From the NCBI RefSeq assembly GCF_000331025.1, contig NC_020055.1, positions 2,186,870-2,250,869 of the forward strand: a stretch of 64,000 nucleotides of DNA. Direction: 5' to 3'. Shown one piece after another: positions 9,648 through 18,186 of the stretch. Made by a program: the position numbers and the translations under genes. The notes under the pieces are model-generated. The model had not been told where the DNA came from, made no database searches, and saw only the letters and a list, made by a program, of their open reading frames with translations. Numbering within the stretch: position 1 is the first letter of the stretch; each line of letters begins with the position of its first letter. Origin of the DNA: Maridesulfovibrio hydrothermalis AM13 = DSM 14728. Lineage in GTDB: Bacteria > Desulfobacterota > Desulfovibrionia > Desulfovibrionales > Desulfovibrionaceae.

Positions 9648-9944
9648 AGTAGTATTGTTCACGTTAAATTGATTGAATATGCATATAAATAGCACGGTAA
9701 TTTGAAAAGTGGAAGTAAGGTTGTTTAAGTAATAATGAGAAATACTGTTAATTTTTACGGCTGGGAGGAAAAATACTTTCCAGAGAACTCGTTTCCGTCT
9801 ATATTATATTTATCTAAGATTTAAATGGATTGCAGTTGTTTACTTTTGCTGAGAATTTTATTGGGGTGGGAAATATTAAATTATTATTTTTAGATGGTTA
9901 GCTGTAAAAAATTCTTTGATTTTTATTATACAAAGGAGGGGGGC
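9648..9944. promoter_or_regulatory. divergent promoter region between GH114 lipoprotein and pel operon
   Basis: This 297-nt AT-rich stretch must hold the promoters of both the hydrolase and the pel operon. A TATATT-like box lies in gtctatattatattt near 9797-9812, but I find no convincing -35 partner or sigma-54 site. An ideal ribosome site, aaggaggggg, lies at 9932-9941 just before the pelC-like GTG. Confidence 0.45.
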
Positions 9945-10505
9945 GTGAAAAGGTATATTTTGGGTTCTATGGTTTTGATTATGTTTATTGCCGGTTGCTC
10001 CGGTACATATATGAAAAATTATGTCCAGCCGCAGGGGGTTGCGAGTGAAGCCCGGCATCTGGCTGTTCTACCTCTTGTGAATCTGACCAATACTCCTAAC
10101 GCAGGGCGGATGGTCAGCGATTTGCTTTCTACCGAACTTTATTCCTCAACAAAATTCGACCTTATGGAATCCACTGAAATGCTAAAGCGCGTTAAAGGGG
10201 AGGAGGATGACCTTGAGTTTGTGATGGAAGATGTTGTTGCCCAGAAAATAGGTAACAAGCTTGGCGTTGATACTGTCGTCTTCGGTTCTGTCTCCGAGTA
10301 TCAGTATAAACGCGGTGTCAACCAGAGTCCTACGGTGGGAATAAATCTTAAGATGATAGATGTTTCTTCCGGTAATGTTCTCTGGGCTTCTTCTTCATCT
10401 AAAAGTGGGGGCTGTTTCTTCGGATGTACAGAATCACTCAACAGCGTTGCACAGGAAACTCTGGCGGAAATGGTAGAATCCATGTCTGTCACACCTGCGC
10501 AATAA
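9945..10505 (+). CDS. pelC: PelC-like outer-membrane lipoprotein
   Basis: A 186-aa protein starting at GTG 9945, chosen because a perfect AAGGAGG site precedes it and because it places a lipoprotein signal at the N-terminus (VKRYILGSMVLIMFIAGC). The mature part is a small alpha/beta domain of the CsgG/PelC type: RHLAVLPLVNLTNTPNAGRM, LGVDTVVFGSVSEYQ and INLKMIDVSSGNVLWASSS. In Pseudomonas PelC forms a ring at the outer-membrane export channel for Pel. It is first in the operon here instead of third, and the next gene overlaps its end. The family call rests on motifs plus context. Confidence 0.72.
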   Translation: MKRYILGSMVLIMFIAGCSGTYMKNYVQPQGVASEARHLAVLPLVNLTNTPNAGRMVSDLLSTELYSSTKFDLMESTEMLKRVKGEEDDLEFVMEDVVAQKIGNKLGVDTVVFGSVSEYQYKRGVNQSPTVGINLKMIDVSSGNVLWASSSSKSGGCFFGCTESLNSVAQETLAEMVESMSVTPAQ

Positions 10506-11344
10506 TAGCGTTTTTGACAGTGGTAACCTTTTCGCTGTTTGGCCATAAAATTGCGCTGGGCAAAATCAGTAATCAAGTATCATCGTGGGCTTGCTACTAT
10601 GGCGTGCAGGATAAGACCAGTCAGCTTGAAGGGTTTGGTCTGCTTATTTCTGCCGTGGGCGGGCAAAACCCGGCCCCTTTACGGGAAAAGGGCATGAAAG
10701 TGCTTGTTTATGTCAGCCTTGGCGAAGTCCATGCTGACAGTCCTTACTATGCTGAAGCTGAAAAGCTCGGTTTGCTGATGCGTTATAATGAGAACTGGGA
10801 TTCGTGGGTGGTGGACGTACGTCGTCCTGAATGGCGGGAAATGCTTTTAACCCGTATAATTCCTGATTCACTGGCTGGCGGGTACGACGGCCTTTTTTTT
10901 GACACTCTTGATTCTCCTATAGATATGCAGCGACGTGATCCGGATACCTATAAAGGAACCGAGCGCAGTTGCGTGGAGTTGGTGAAGGAGATCAGACGGA
11001 AGTATCCAAAGTTACTTCTCTGTCAGAATAGAGGTTTTGAAATTATCCGGCGCACGGCTCCCTACCTTGATTATTTGCTCATTGAAGGGCTTAGCAGCAC
11101 TATGGATCTTAGCACGCAGCTGAGAAGTGATGTGCCTAAGCCGGATCGGGATTTTTTGCTTGCAACGACTGAAGCCGCAATGAGGGAGAATTCTAAGCTT
11201 GTTGTTTTGAGTCTTGATTATTCTCCTGCCGAAGATGTGGAGGCAGTGGATAAAGCCTATGATTTTTCACGCAAACAAGGATTCGTGCCTTATGTCAGCA
11301 CCCCGGAACTTAATGAAGTTTACCTTCATAACAGTAATTTCTAG
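10424..11344 (+). CDS. PelA hydrolase-type protein (GH114/GH166-like), stand-alone
   Basis: Up to 306 aa. After a hydrophobic export segment (CAIIAFLTVVTFSLFG) comes a TIM-barrel like the N-terminal hydrolase domain of PelA: VSSWACYYG, VLVYVSLGEVHADSPYY, GYDGLFFDTLDSP with the acidic pair, and LLIEGLSST with the second acidic position. The listed start overlaps pelC by 82 nt; the true start may be downstream (a TTG near 10514 or GTG near 10520) and cannot be fixed by sequence. The protein lacks the deacetylase domain, which is encoded by the next gene. Together the two correspond to a split PelA. Likely role: periplasmic cleavage of partly deacetylated Pel. Confidence 0.72.
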   Translation: MYRITQQRCTGNSGGNGRIHVCHTCAIIAFLTVVTFSLFGHKIALGKISNQVSSWACYYGVQDKTSQLEGFGLLISAVGGQNPAPLREKGMKVLVYVSLGEVHADSPYYAEAEKLGLLMRYNENWDSWVVDVRRPEWREMLLTRIIPDSLAGGYDGLFFDTLDSPIDMQRRDPDTYKGTERSCVELVKEIRRKYPKLLLCQNRGFEIIRRTAPYLDYLLIEGLSSTMDLSTQLRSDVPKPDRDFLLATTEAAMRENSKLVVLSLDYSPAEDVEAVDKAYDFSRKQGFVPYVSTPELNEVYLHNSNF

Positions 11345-13412
11345 TTTATTAGTACTGTTTATCAGCTCCTTTACTCTGCTTCCAGTTGCGCAGGCTGAAC
11401 TTGTCAAACGTAAGGTGCTGGTATTTTTTAATAGTGGTGAAGGGCAAAGTGTCCGTGAAAATCATTTCATGGAAGGCTTTGCCATGCCTCTTAACTATTT
11501 GGGATTTCTATATGATGTGCGGGATGTAGTTGGTTTTTCGTATCCTGACGAAAAACAAATGGAGCCGTACGGAGCCATTTTCATTGGTTTTGCAGCGGAT
11601 ACTATGCCTGAACCGAATAGATTCTTGAAGTGGCTGATCAGCCAGCAGGAGAATGGCAGGAAAATTATTGTTGCTGGAAGTCTGGGTGCTTACCTCGATT
11701 TGAATGATGAGAATTCAGATGAGAGTCTGGTTAAAGAATTTTATTCAAATATGGGTTTTTCATGGCAGGGTAATGCTACACTTGACTCCATGCATCTCAA
11801 ATATGTTCATGTAGACAAAAATTTTATGAATTTTGAGCGTCACCTTCCTGTTTTCCCTCCTCAATATGCTCAGATTGTACCTGTCGGCGAAGATATTAAA
11901 ACATGGGTTTCTGTGGAAGAAAAAAGACGTCCCGGTTCACAGGCTGCACTTGTTGCAACCGGTCCGCAGGGCGGAATTGCCACTACCGGATATATTCGCT
12001 GGCAAGCTCCGGTTAATTATTTGAAAAAATGGTACATTAATCCTTTCGAATTTTTACGACAGTCACTTGGAATTGAGGGCCTGCCAGCCTTGACTCCGAC
12101 AACGCTCAACGGCTTGCGCGTAGCTTTTGCACATATCGATGGTGACGGTTTTGTTGGTTATACTGAAATAGATAAGCATAAAAATTGCGGCGAAATAATT
12201 ATGGAACGAATTTTCGCCCGTTACGATTTTCCTAATTCCGCATCTGTTATTGCCGGTGAGATTAATCCGGATGTGCAGGGAAGCATAGATAATGTCGAGT
12301 TGGCCCGAACTCTTTTTGATATGAAGAATATTGAGACATCCTCTCATTCATATACGCATCCATATGCGTGGAACGCAAAGCTTCGCAATTCTGCGAAGTA
12401 CGCAGAGGATTTTGTTATCGGACAATATGAAAAACCGGGCTATAAGTTTGATGCCACGTATGAAATTGTAGGCTCTTGCGATTATATTTCAGAGAATCTT
12501 GCACCGCCGGAAAAGCCTTGTTTTGTGCTTTTCTGGTCCGGTATGTGCGATCCAACTGAAAAGCAGGTAGCTATTGCTGAGAAAGCTGGAATTTTGAATT
12601 TAAATGGTGGCGATTCGGTTATGGATGCGCGGCGGGACTCATATTTCGGAGTATCTCCGCTTTACCGTGAACTTGGTAAATTCAATCAGGTTTACACCGG
12701 ACAGGCTAATGAGAATATTTTGACCAATCTGTGGACCGGCCCTTTTTTTGGATTTCGTAATATTATTGAGACGATGAAGCGGACCGGTTCACCGCGTAGA
12801 ATTATGCCCATTGATATTTACTATCACTTTTATAGCGGTGAGAAGTTTTCATCACTTAAAGCCCTTGAAGATGTTTACGAATGGACTCTCAGTCAGGATA
12901 TCGCACGGGTCTACGCATCATCCTACATTAAAATGATGCGTGGCTACTTGACCGGTAAAATCGAAAAACTGGGAGCGGATCATTTTGCTGTTACTGACTA
13001 TAATGATTGCTTAACTGTGCGGCTGGATGGAATGGACAAAGTTCCTGACCTTGGCCGCAGCAAAAATGTATTAGGTTACGACGAGCAGCCCGAAGGCATT
13101 TTTGTGCATTTAAATCCGGGGCAAAGTCGCGCTGAATTGGTTTTGACCGCTGATAAAAATGTGAATGCCGGTTATCTTTATATCAAGAGCGGAACCGGCT
13201 GGGTGAAAGATTTTAAGCGCACCGGCAGAGGGGCCAGATTCTTTTTTGAATGTTTCAGCAAGGGGAAAATCGAACTGGCAGGACTTGCTCCGGGACAGGC
13301 TTATAAAGTTATCAGCCAAAGCACCCAGTCCGCGCAGATTCGTAGTAATGATAAAGGGGAGTTGATTGTTAAAGATATAACTTCCGGTCCGTTGGAGATT
13401 TCACGAATTTGA
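11313..13412 (+). CDS. pelA: PelA deacetylase-type protein (periplasmic polysaccharide deacetylase)
   Basis: A 699-aa exported protein; the ATG at 11313 opens a good signal peptide ending VAQA-E, and overlaps the preceding gene by 32 nt. Residues about 35-250 form a flavodoxin/amidotransferase-like domain (KVLVFFNSGEG, GAIFIGFAADTMPEP, RKIIVAGSLGAYLD), as in the middle of PelA. A polysaccharide-deacetylase core follows with the metal-binding Asp motif AFAHIDGDGF (about D276/D278) and the histidine motif SSHSYTHPYAW (about H345/H349). The C-terminus is beta-rich. It should remove acetyl groups from GalNAc/GlcNAc in the nascent polymer, making it cationic. The hydrolase domain normally in the same chain is the separate upstream gene. 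Confidence 0.83.
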   Translation: MKFTFITVISSLLVLFISSFTLLPVAQAELVKRKVLVFFNSGEGQSVRENHFMEGFAMPLNYLGFLYDVRDVVGFSYPDEKQMEPYGAIFIGFAADTMPEPNRFLKWLISQQENGRKIIVAGSLGAYLDLNDENSDESLVKEFYSNMGFSWQGNATLDSMHLKYVHVDKNFMNFERHLPVFPPQYAQIVPVGEDIKTWVSVEEKRRPGSQAALVATGPQGGIATTGYIRWQAPVNYLKKWYINPFEFLRQSLGIEGLPALTPTTLNGLRVAFAHIDGDGFVGYTEIDKHKNCGEIIMERIFARYDFPNSASVIAGEINPDVQGSIDNVELARTLFDMKNIETSSHSYTHPYAWNAKLRNSAKYAEDFVIGQYEKPGYKFDATYEIVGSCDYISENLAPPEKPCFVLFWSGMCDPTEKQVAIAEKAGILNLNGGDSVMDARRDSYFGVSPLYRELGKFNQVYTGQANENILTNLWTGPFFGFRNIIETMKRTGSPRRIMPIDIYYHFYSGEKFSSLKALEDVYEWTLSQDIARVYASSYIKMMRGYLTGKIEKLGADHFAVTDYNDCLTVRLDGMDKVPDLGRSKNVLGYDEQPEGIFVHLNPGQSRAELVLTADKNVNAGYLYIKSGTGWVKDFKRTGRGARFFFECFSKGKIELAGLAPGQAYKVISQSTQSAQIRSNDKGELIVKDITSGPLEISRI

Positions 13413-16225
13413 ATATCAAGCTCTGGCGGGTACTCCTGTTTGTACTCATCATAATCGGGACGACCGTACTGATATATCCCTTTCCGAGGGATATGGTCCC
13501 CCTTTATCTTAAAAGCGGGAAGATTGCCAAGGCATCGGATCTTATAACAAAACTGCTTGAAGAAGACCCTGATGATTTGGAACTTCTGACCATAAGCGCA
13601 GATGTATATCTTGTGCGCGGTTTGCCGGATAAAGCTATTGCCAGCCTTGAGTCTGTTCTGAAGCATAATCCTGAGGATAAAAATGCTCTTGATAAACTTG
13701 CTCTGATTTATGAGTGGAATGTTATGCCACGTGAGGCGATGCATACATGGGCTAAGATTGCAAAAATCAGAAAAAAGAGATTCAAGCCTCTGGAACAACT
13801 GGTCATGTACTATCGCTATTTTGATATGCTGCCGGAAGAGGTTGCAACAATAATCAAGCTTAATAAGTTGCAGTCAGGTAGGTTTTTTGTAAATTTTTTT
13901 CTTAAAGAATTAAACACCGAGGTAGCCCGACTCGCGGACGAACATAAGCAGAATCCTGAAGACCCGTATCTAAATTATCTGATCAAGCGGATTTTTATTG
14001 TCGGTGAGGAATTCAAGTCGGCCCTTACAGGCGATGCCAAGGTGAATGTTAGCGATTATATAACTTATGTGATCGAATATTTTGTTGCTGTTGACCGTGT
14101 CAGTGAAGGTTTAATTTACGCTGAGCGAATGGATAAAAGAGATGGTCGCGGCATTAAGTATCAGTTGCAACTGGCCATTGTTCTGGGCTGGTTCAAGCAG
14201 TATGACGCGGCTTTGGAACTTGCCGGCCGGCTTTATAAAATTGCCCCTGACAATGTGGACCTGCTTCGGGAAACAGCCGTTCTGGCAAGGTCGGCTCAGC
14301 GGTTTGATGTAGCTGAAACGTATCTTGAAAGACTGGTCAATCTTGAGCCGGATGAGCCTGTATATCAGGAGGATCTTGGACTGGTATACCTTGAAACCGG
14401 CAAGCATAAGAAAGCGGTGGGTATTTTCAGGCAGCTTGCGGAGAAATTTGATAACTGGCTGAAATACGCGCACAATATGCTGCGCGCAGCACTGTACAGC
14501 TCGGATAAGCAGCTCATGGCCGAGGTTATTTCCGATACAGCGAATGTAGATATTTCCGACTCAGACTATTTGCGTACCAAGTCTGATGTTTTGCTTGGCC
14601 TTGGGCGTCCTCTTGAAGCCTATCCGATATTGAAAGATTTAGCAGAAAGACCGGAAGCCACTATTTATGATTTTGAAAGACTTATCGATGCTGCCGTTGC
14701 TTCAACTGATAATAAGCTTGTTGCTGAAACAATTGAGCTGGCCCTTAAGTTCAGTCCCGGGGATGTTGTGCTTATGCGTAAAGCAGGCGAGGCGTGGAGA
14801 AATGCAGGACAGCCGCTTAAAGCGTATGATTTTTACCGTAAGGTGGTGGGAAAAGAAGGTCTTGAAGCTGATATCATTGAAATGCTGCAGGCTGCATCGG
14901 AAACACAGAATCTCAAGCTGGCAGGCAACGCTGCAAAGTATGCCGAAAGTGTTGCTCCTGAGAACGTTAAGGTAATTGCGCAGGCCGGAGAGATAATGCT
15001 TTGGCTCAATTCTCCTGGGCAAGGTTATCCGTACTATAAGAAAGCGGCAGAGCTGACCGGTGGAGACCGTGAATATGTAATGACCCTTGTGCAGGTGGCT
15101 TCCTTTACCGGTGATAAGGATATTTTCAGGGACGCAGCGGAAACAGCTATCAAACTTCGTCCCTATGATGAAGAGGTAGCCATGCTCGCAGCAGCTGTAT
15201 GGGCGGCCGCTGGAGACAGCGTAAAGGCTCAAAAGCTTATTGCAGAGTTCGCCGGAAAAGGGGGCAAAAATCATGAAATGCTTCTCAAGTGGGCTGAATT
15301 TGCAGATAGTTATGGGCTGAGCGAAGAGGCTTACCGCATTTATGATCAGCTTTACGGACTGGGATATAAAAAGAAAAAAGTGCGTAAGGAGCTTGCAAGG
15401 CTTGCAGGATGGACTGAAAGACCTGAAGTCGCGGCCCGTCTGTTCGGTGAAATGTCGAACGATAAGCCTCAAAGCTTTTCTTTAGCTATGCAGGCGGCCA
15501 AAAGTTACTCTGACGCCGCAGATTATAAAAAAGCTGTTAGTTTTTATGAACGGGCTTCCAGTCTTAAACCTGCCGATATCGACTTGAAACTTGAACTGGC
15601 AAAGAATTATGGCTTTGCCGGTATGAATATCAAGCGCATTCATCTGTTTACTAAATTGTATAATGCCGGACAGTTGCCGGAAGCTCAGCGCATTGAGCTG
15701 GCCAGAGCTTTTCTGGATGAGCATAAGCCTGTTCCAGCTCTCGATATACTGGAGCCATATGCAAGGCTGCATAAACTGCCTCGTTTTGAAGGGTTTCTGC
15801 TTGCATCTGCCTTACAGCAGGCGGGACGGGGTGCTGACACTTCTGCTGTTTATAAAAGACTTGGAAAGGAGTATGATAAAGATGAGGTTTTCTTAGCCCG
15901 TCTGGGAGCTGAAGCATTGTTTAATAATTTCCAGACGGATGCTTACGACCTTTTCAATGCTGCACTCAAAGTGAACAAAAACAATCATACCGCTCTTAAA
16001 GGACTTGGTATAATACTTGGTGAACGGGGGCAGTATAAGAGGGCTGTTGCAAAGCTTAGAACATACAACAGATTGGTTCCTGATGATGCTGAGGCAAGAT
16101 ATCAGCTTGGCGAGATTTATAGACTTATGGGGCGTGAGGGGAATGCGGTTAGAGAGTTTAAAAGGGCTGCCCGCATAATCAAAAAGAAGGGGAAAAAATC
16201 TCCGCTGGTGACGTCAAAGTTATAG
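13409..16225 (+). CDS. pelB: PelB-like TPR scaffold protein (without barrel)
   Basis: A 938-aa protein. One N-terminal transmembrane helix (WRVLLFVLIIIGTTVLIYPF) anchors it in the inner membrane; the rest is a long chain of tetratricopeptide repeats, for example DYKKAVSFYERASSLKPADI, and a final DAEARYQLGEIYRLMGREGN. There is no C-terminal beta-barrel, unlike canonical PelB of about 1190 aa. The TTG start overlaps the pelA stop (TTGA), giving translational coupling. In Pseudomonas the TPR region binds PelA and guides the polymer through the periplasm. The missing barrel is in the next gene. Confidence 0.8.
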   Translation: MNIKLWRVLLFVLIIIGTTVLIYPFPRDMVPLYLKSGKIAKASDLITKLLEEDPDDLELLTISADVYLVRGLPDKAIASLESVLKHNPEDKNALDKLALIYEWNVMPREAMHTWAKIAKIRKKRFKPLEQLVMYYRYFDMLPEEVATIIKLNKLQSGRFFVNFFLKELNTEVARLADEHKQNPEDPYLNYLIKRIFIVGEEFKSALTGDAKVNVSDYITYVIEYFVAVDRVSEGLIYAERMDKRDGRGIKYQLQLAIVLGWFKQYDAALELAGRLYKIAPDNVDLLRETAVLARSAQRFDVAETYLERLVNLEPDEPVYQEDLGLVYLETGKHKKAVGIFRQLAEKFDNWLKYAHNMLRAALYSSDKQLMAEVISDTANVDISDSDYLRTKSDVLLGLGRPLEAYPILKDLAERPEATIYDFERLIDAAVASTDNKLVAETIELALKFSPGDVVLMRKAGEAWRNAGQPLKAYDFYRKVVGKEGLEADIIEMLQAASETQNLKLAGNAAKYAESVAPENVKVIAQAGEIMLWLNSPGQGYPYYKKAAELTGGDREYVMTLVQVASFTGDKDIFRDAAETAIKLRPYDEEVAMLAAAVWAAAGDSVKAQKLIAEFAGKGGKNHEMLLKWAEFADSYGLSEEAYRIYDQLYGLGYKKKKVRKELARLAGWTERPEVAARLFGEMSNDKPQSFSLAMQAAKSYSDAADYKKAVSFYERASSLKPADIDLKLELAKNYGFAGMNIKRIHLFTKLYNAGQLPEAQRIELARAFLDEHKPVPALDILEPYARLHKLPRFEGFLLASALQQAGRGADTSAVYKRLGKEYDKDEVFLARLGAEALFNNFQTDAYDLFNAALKVNKNNHTALKGLGIILGERGQYKRAVAKLRTYNRLVPDDAEARYQLGEIYRLMGREGNAVREFKRAARIIKKKGKKSPLVTSKL

Positions 16226-16237
16226 ACAGGTAGTAAG

Positions 16238-18106
16238 TTGAAAAGATTAATAGTTTTGATATTTTTTGTTCTGACAGTGGTATCTATGCCGCTGGTCACT
16301 GATGCCGCACCGCCCGGAGCGCAGGACAAGATGCCTGCGTCTGATCAAAATACGTCTGAAACAGTCTGGACCGTAAGAGTCGCTTCATTCCTGAATGCTG
16401 ATTATGCATGGGAATTTATGTCCTACCTTAAAAGCAACGGGTATAATCCTGCTCTCATCCGTCTTTATGATTCAAAGGGCAGACTGTGGCGCGTAGTACA
16501 GATCGGCGATTATCCGGAAAAAAGTCAGGCCGAAATATCTGGACAACTATTTAAAAAGAAGAGCGGCCTTGATTATCAGATAAAAAGTTTGCCTGCTGCT
16601 TTAATTGAAGAACGCAGAGCGGACTCCCGTAAAACTCCGCTTCCTGTTAATCCCGTTCAGGCCGGTGGAAAAGCTGTAACAGGATCGTCTAAAGCCGGCA
16701 TGCTGGAACAATTGCATGGCATTTCTGAAGAATTTTTTTATGAAATTGACCAGCAGGATGTGCTGCGTGCAGTTTCTCAAAGACAGCGTAATGTAATTCT
16801 GGCCCGGATAATGATACGCAGGGGCTACGTGGAGGACGGCATTAAGCTTTATGAAAAGCTGGTCAAGATTTACTCTAAAGATCTGGATCTTCGGGAAGAG
16901 TATATTGGTGCTTTAATTGATAACAGTGATTATGAGAAAGCCTCCTCACTGCTGCGCGCATGGTTGAACGATAACCCGCAGTCACCAAGAGCTATGCGTC
17001 AGGATGCCCGGTTGAAGCTTTTGATCGGCGACTATACACAGCAACAGGCCACTTTGGGGTATCTCCTGAGACTTCGTCCCGGTGATACGGACTCTCTTTC
17101 TGCCAGAGCATACGGCAGGCAGCAAGGCGGTGACTGGCTCGGTGCTATTACAAGTTTTTCCGAATTGATTGATAAAGAACCCGATAACGTAGAGGCGCGC
17201 AAGGCATTGTCCGCTTTATTGATGCAGCGCAGGCCACGGGTTGCTTTTACCCCCAGCGTGTATTTACAGGCAGAAGATACTATTACCACAACTCTTGCAG
17301 GCAGTTTCGCCATGCAGCTGGACCATTTGACCAGAGGCGAAGTTTTTTACGGTAATACCCGGATATATCGCCCTGAAGGTGATGGAACTGAGAAGGTGGA
17401 TAAGGTTGTCAATCAACTTGCTTTTCTGTTCAAGAGAGATCTTACCCGTACATTTATCGGAGTCTTCGGGCTGGGGGTGTATGAAGGCACGGCTTCCGGC
17501 GCATCTGTTGCTGCTGGATTTGACTGGCATGTCCATGATGAAGGGGTGTTTTCAGCTATGGTTGATTACAATAATCCCTGGCTTGATGAGCCTTCGGCGG
17601 CTAATTATGATGGGCGCTATAGTCAGTTGTCCCTGACTTACGATGGTTTTTACAACGATACGTGGGGACTTTTTTTAAATGGTCAGGTTCGTCAATACGT
17701 AGTTGACAGTGACAGGCTTTACGGGACTAAGAGTCTGTACAATATTATATTGACCCGCAGATTGCTTGCTGATCCCGATATTTTTGTGTCCTACTCGTTC
17801 TACCGTTCGTATTTTACCTATGATGATGAGAGCTATACTCCTTTTGAAATTGTTGAGAATGAAGCTATCCACACCCTTAGCGCAAGTTTCAGTAAGTCTA
17901 TATGCGACACGCTTTTTATCGAAGGAGTCGGCGGTATCAGGTCTGATGAGTTTAAGACAAGCATGAGCTATTTTGGTGGCCCTTCCTTTGTTTTAAAATT
18001 CGGTCCCCTTCAATTTAACGCCGGTTATGAATACAGCAGTGATTCCGGTCTTGCCGGAGGCGGGGAAACTCAGCTTATCCGCGGAGGTCTCAGCTATGTT
18101 TTTTAG
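16238..18106 (+). CDS. SPOR-TPR-beta-barrel outer-membrane protein (PelB porin half)
   Basis: A 622-aa protein starting at TTG 16238, 12 nt after pelB. The signal peptide (KRLIVLIFFVLTVVSMPL) is followed by a SPOR-like domain (WTVRVASFLNADYAWEFMSY, then LWRVVQIGDYPEKSQAEI, about residues 45-120), a few TPRs (about 200-330) and a C-terminal beta-barrel of about 290 residues with alternating strands ending in GGLSYVF, the terminal Phe typical of outer-membrane proteins. The barrel plus TPR match the C-terminal half of PelB, the Pel export pore. SPOR domains bind denuded peptidoglycan glycan strands, a part not found in the Pseudomonas protein. Confidence 0.75.
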   Translation: MKRLIVLIFFVLTVVSMPLVTDAAPPGAQDKMPASDQNTSETVWTVRVASFLNADYAWEFMSYLKSNGYNPALIRLYDSKGRLWRVVQIGDYPEKSQAEISGQLFKKKSGLDYQIKSLPAALIEERRADSRKTPLPVNPVQAGGKAVTGSSKAGMLEQLHGISEEFFYEIDQQDVLRAVSQRQRNVILARIMIRRGYVEDGIKLYEKLVKIYSKDLDLREEYIGALIDNSDYEKASSLLRAWLNDNPQSPRAMRQDARLKLLIGDYTQQQATLGYLLRLRPGDTDSLSARAYGRQQGGDWLGAITSFSELIDKEPDNVEARKALSALLMQRRPRVAFTPSVYLQAEDTITTTLAGSFAMQLDHLTRGEVFYGNTRIYRPEGDGTEKVDKVVNQLAFLFKRDLTRTFIGVFGLGVYEGTASGASVAAGFDWHVHDEGVFSAMVDYNNPWLDEPSAANYDGRYSQLSLTYDGFYNDTWGLFLNGQVRQYVVDSDRLYGTKSLYNIILTRRLLADPDIFVSYSFYRSYFTYDDESYTPFEIVENEAIHTLSASFSKSICDTLFIEGVGGIRSDEFKTSMSYFGGPSFVLKFGPLQFNAGYEYSSDSGLAGGGETQLIRGGLSYVF

Positions 18107-18186
18107 AGTATTCCTGAGTGTTACTGAATACATACTTATCAAAGCGGACAAACCCGAATCGATTATGTCCGGTCAGGTAGGCTTTG

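Noticed and set aside
10424-10505. The overlap of pelC and the hydrolase gene as evidence of a sequencing error or fusion
   Set aside because: Both frames keep their own export signals, and the overlap disappears if the hydrolase starts at a later TTG or GTG; there is no need for a frameshift.
14702-15472. A 256-codon minus-strand open frame
   Set aside because: It lies wholly inside pelB on the opposite strand; its protein shows no domain and is a codon-usage shadow of the TPR gene.
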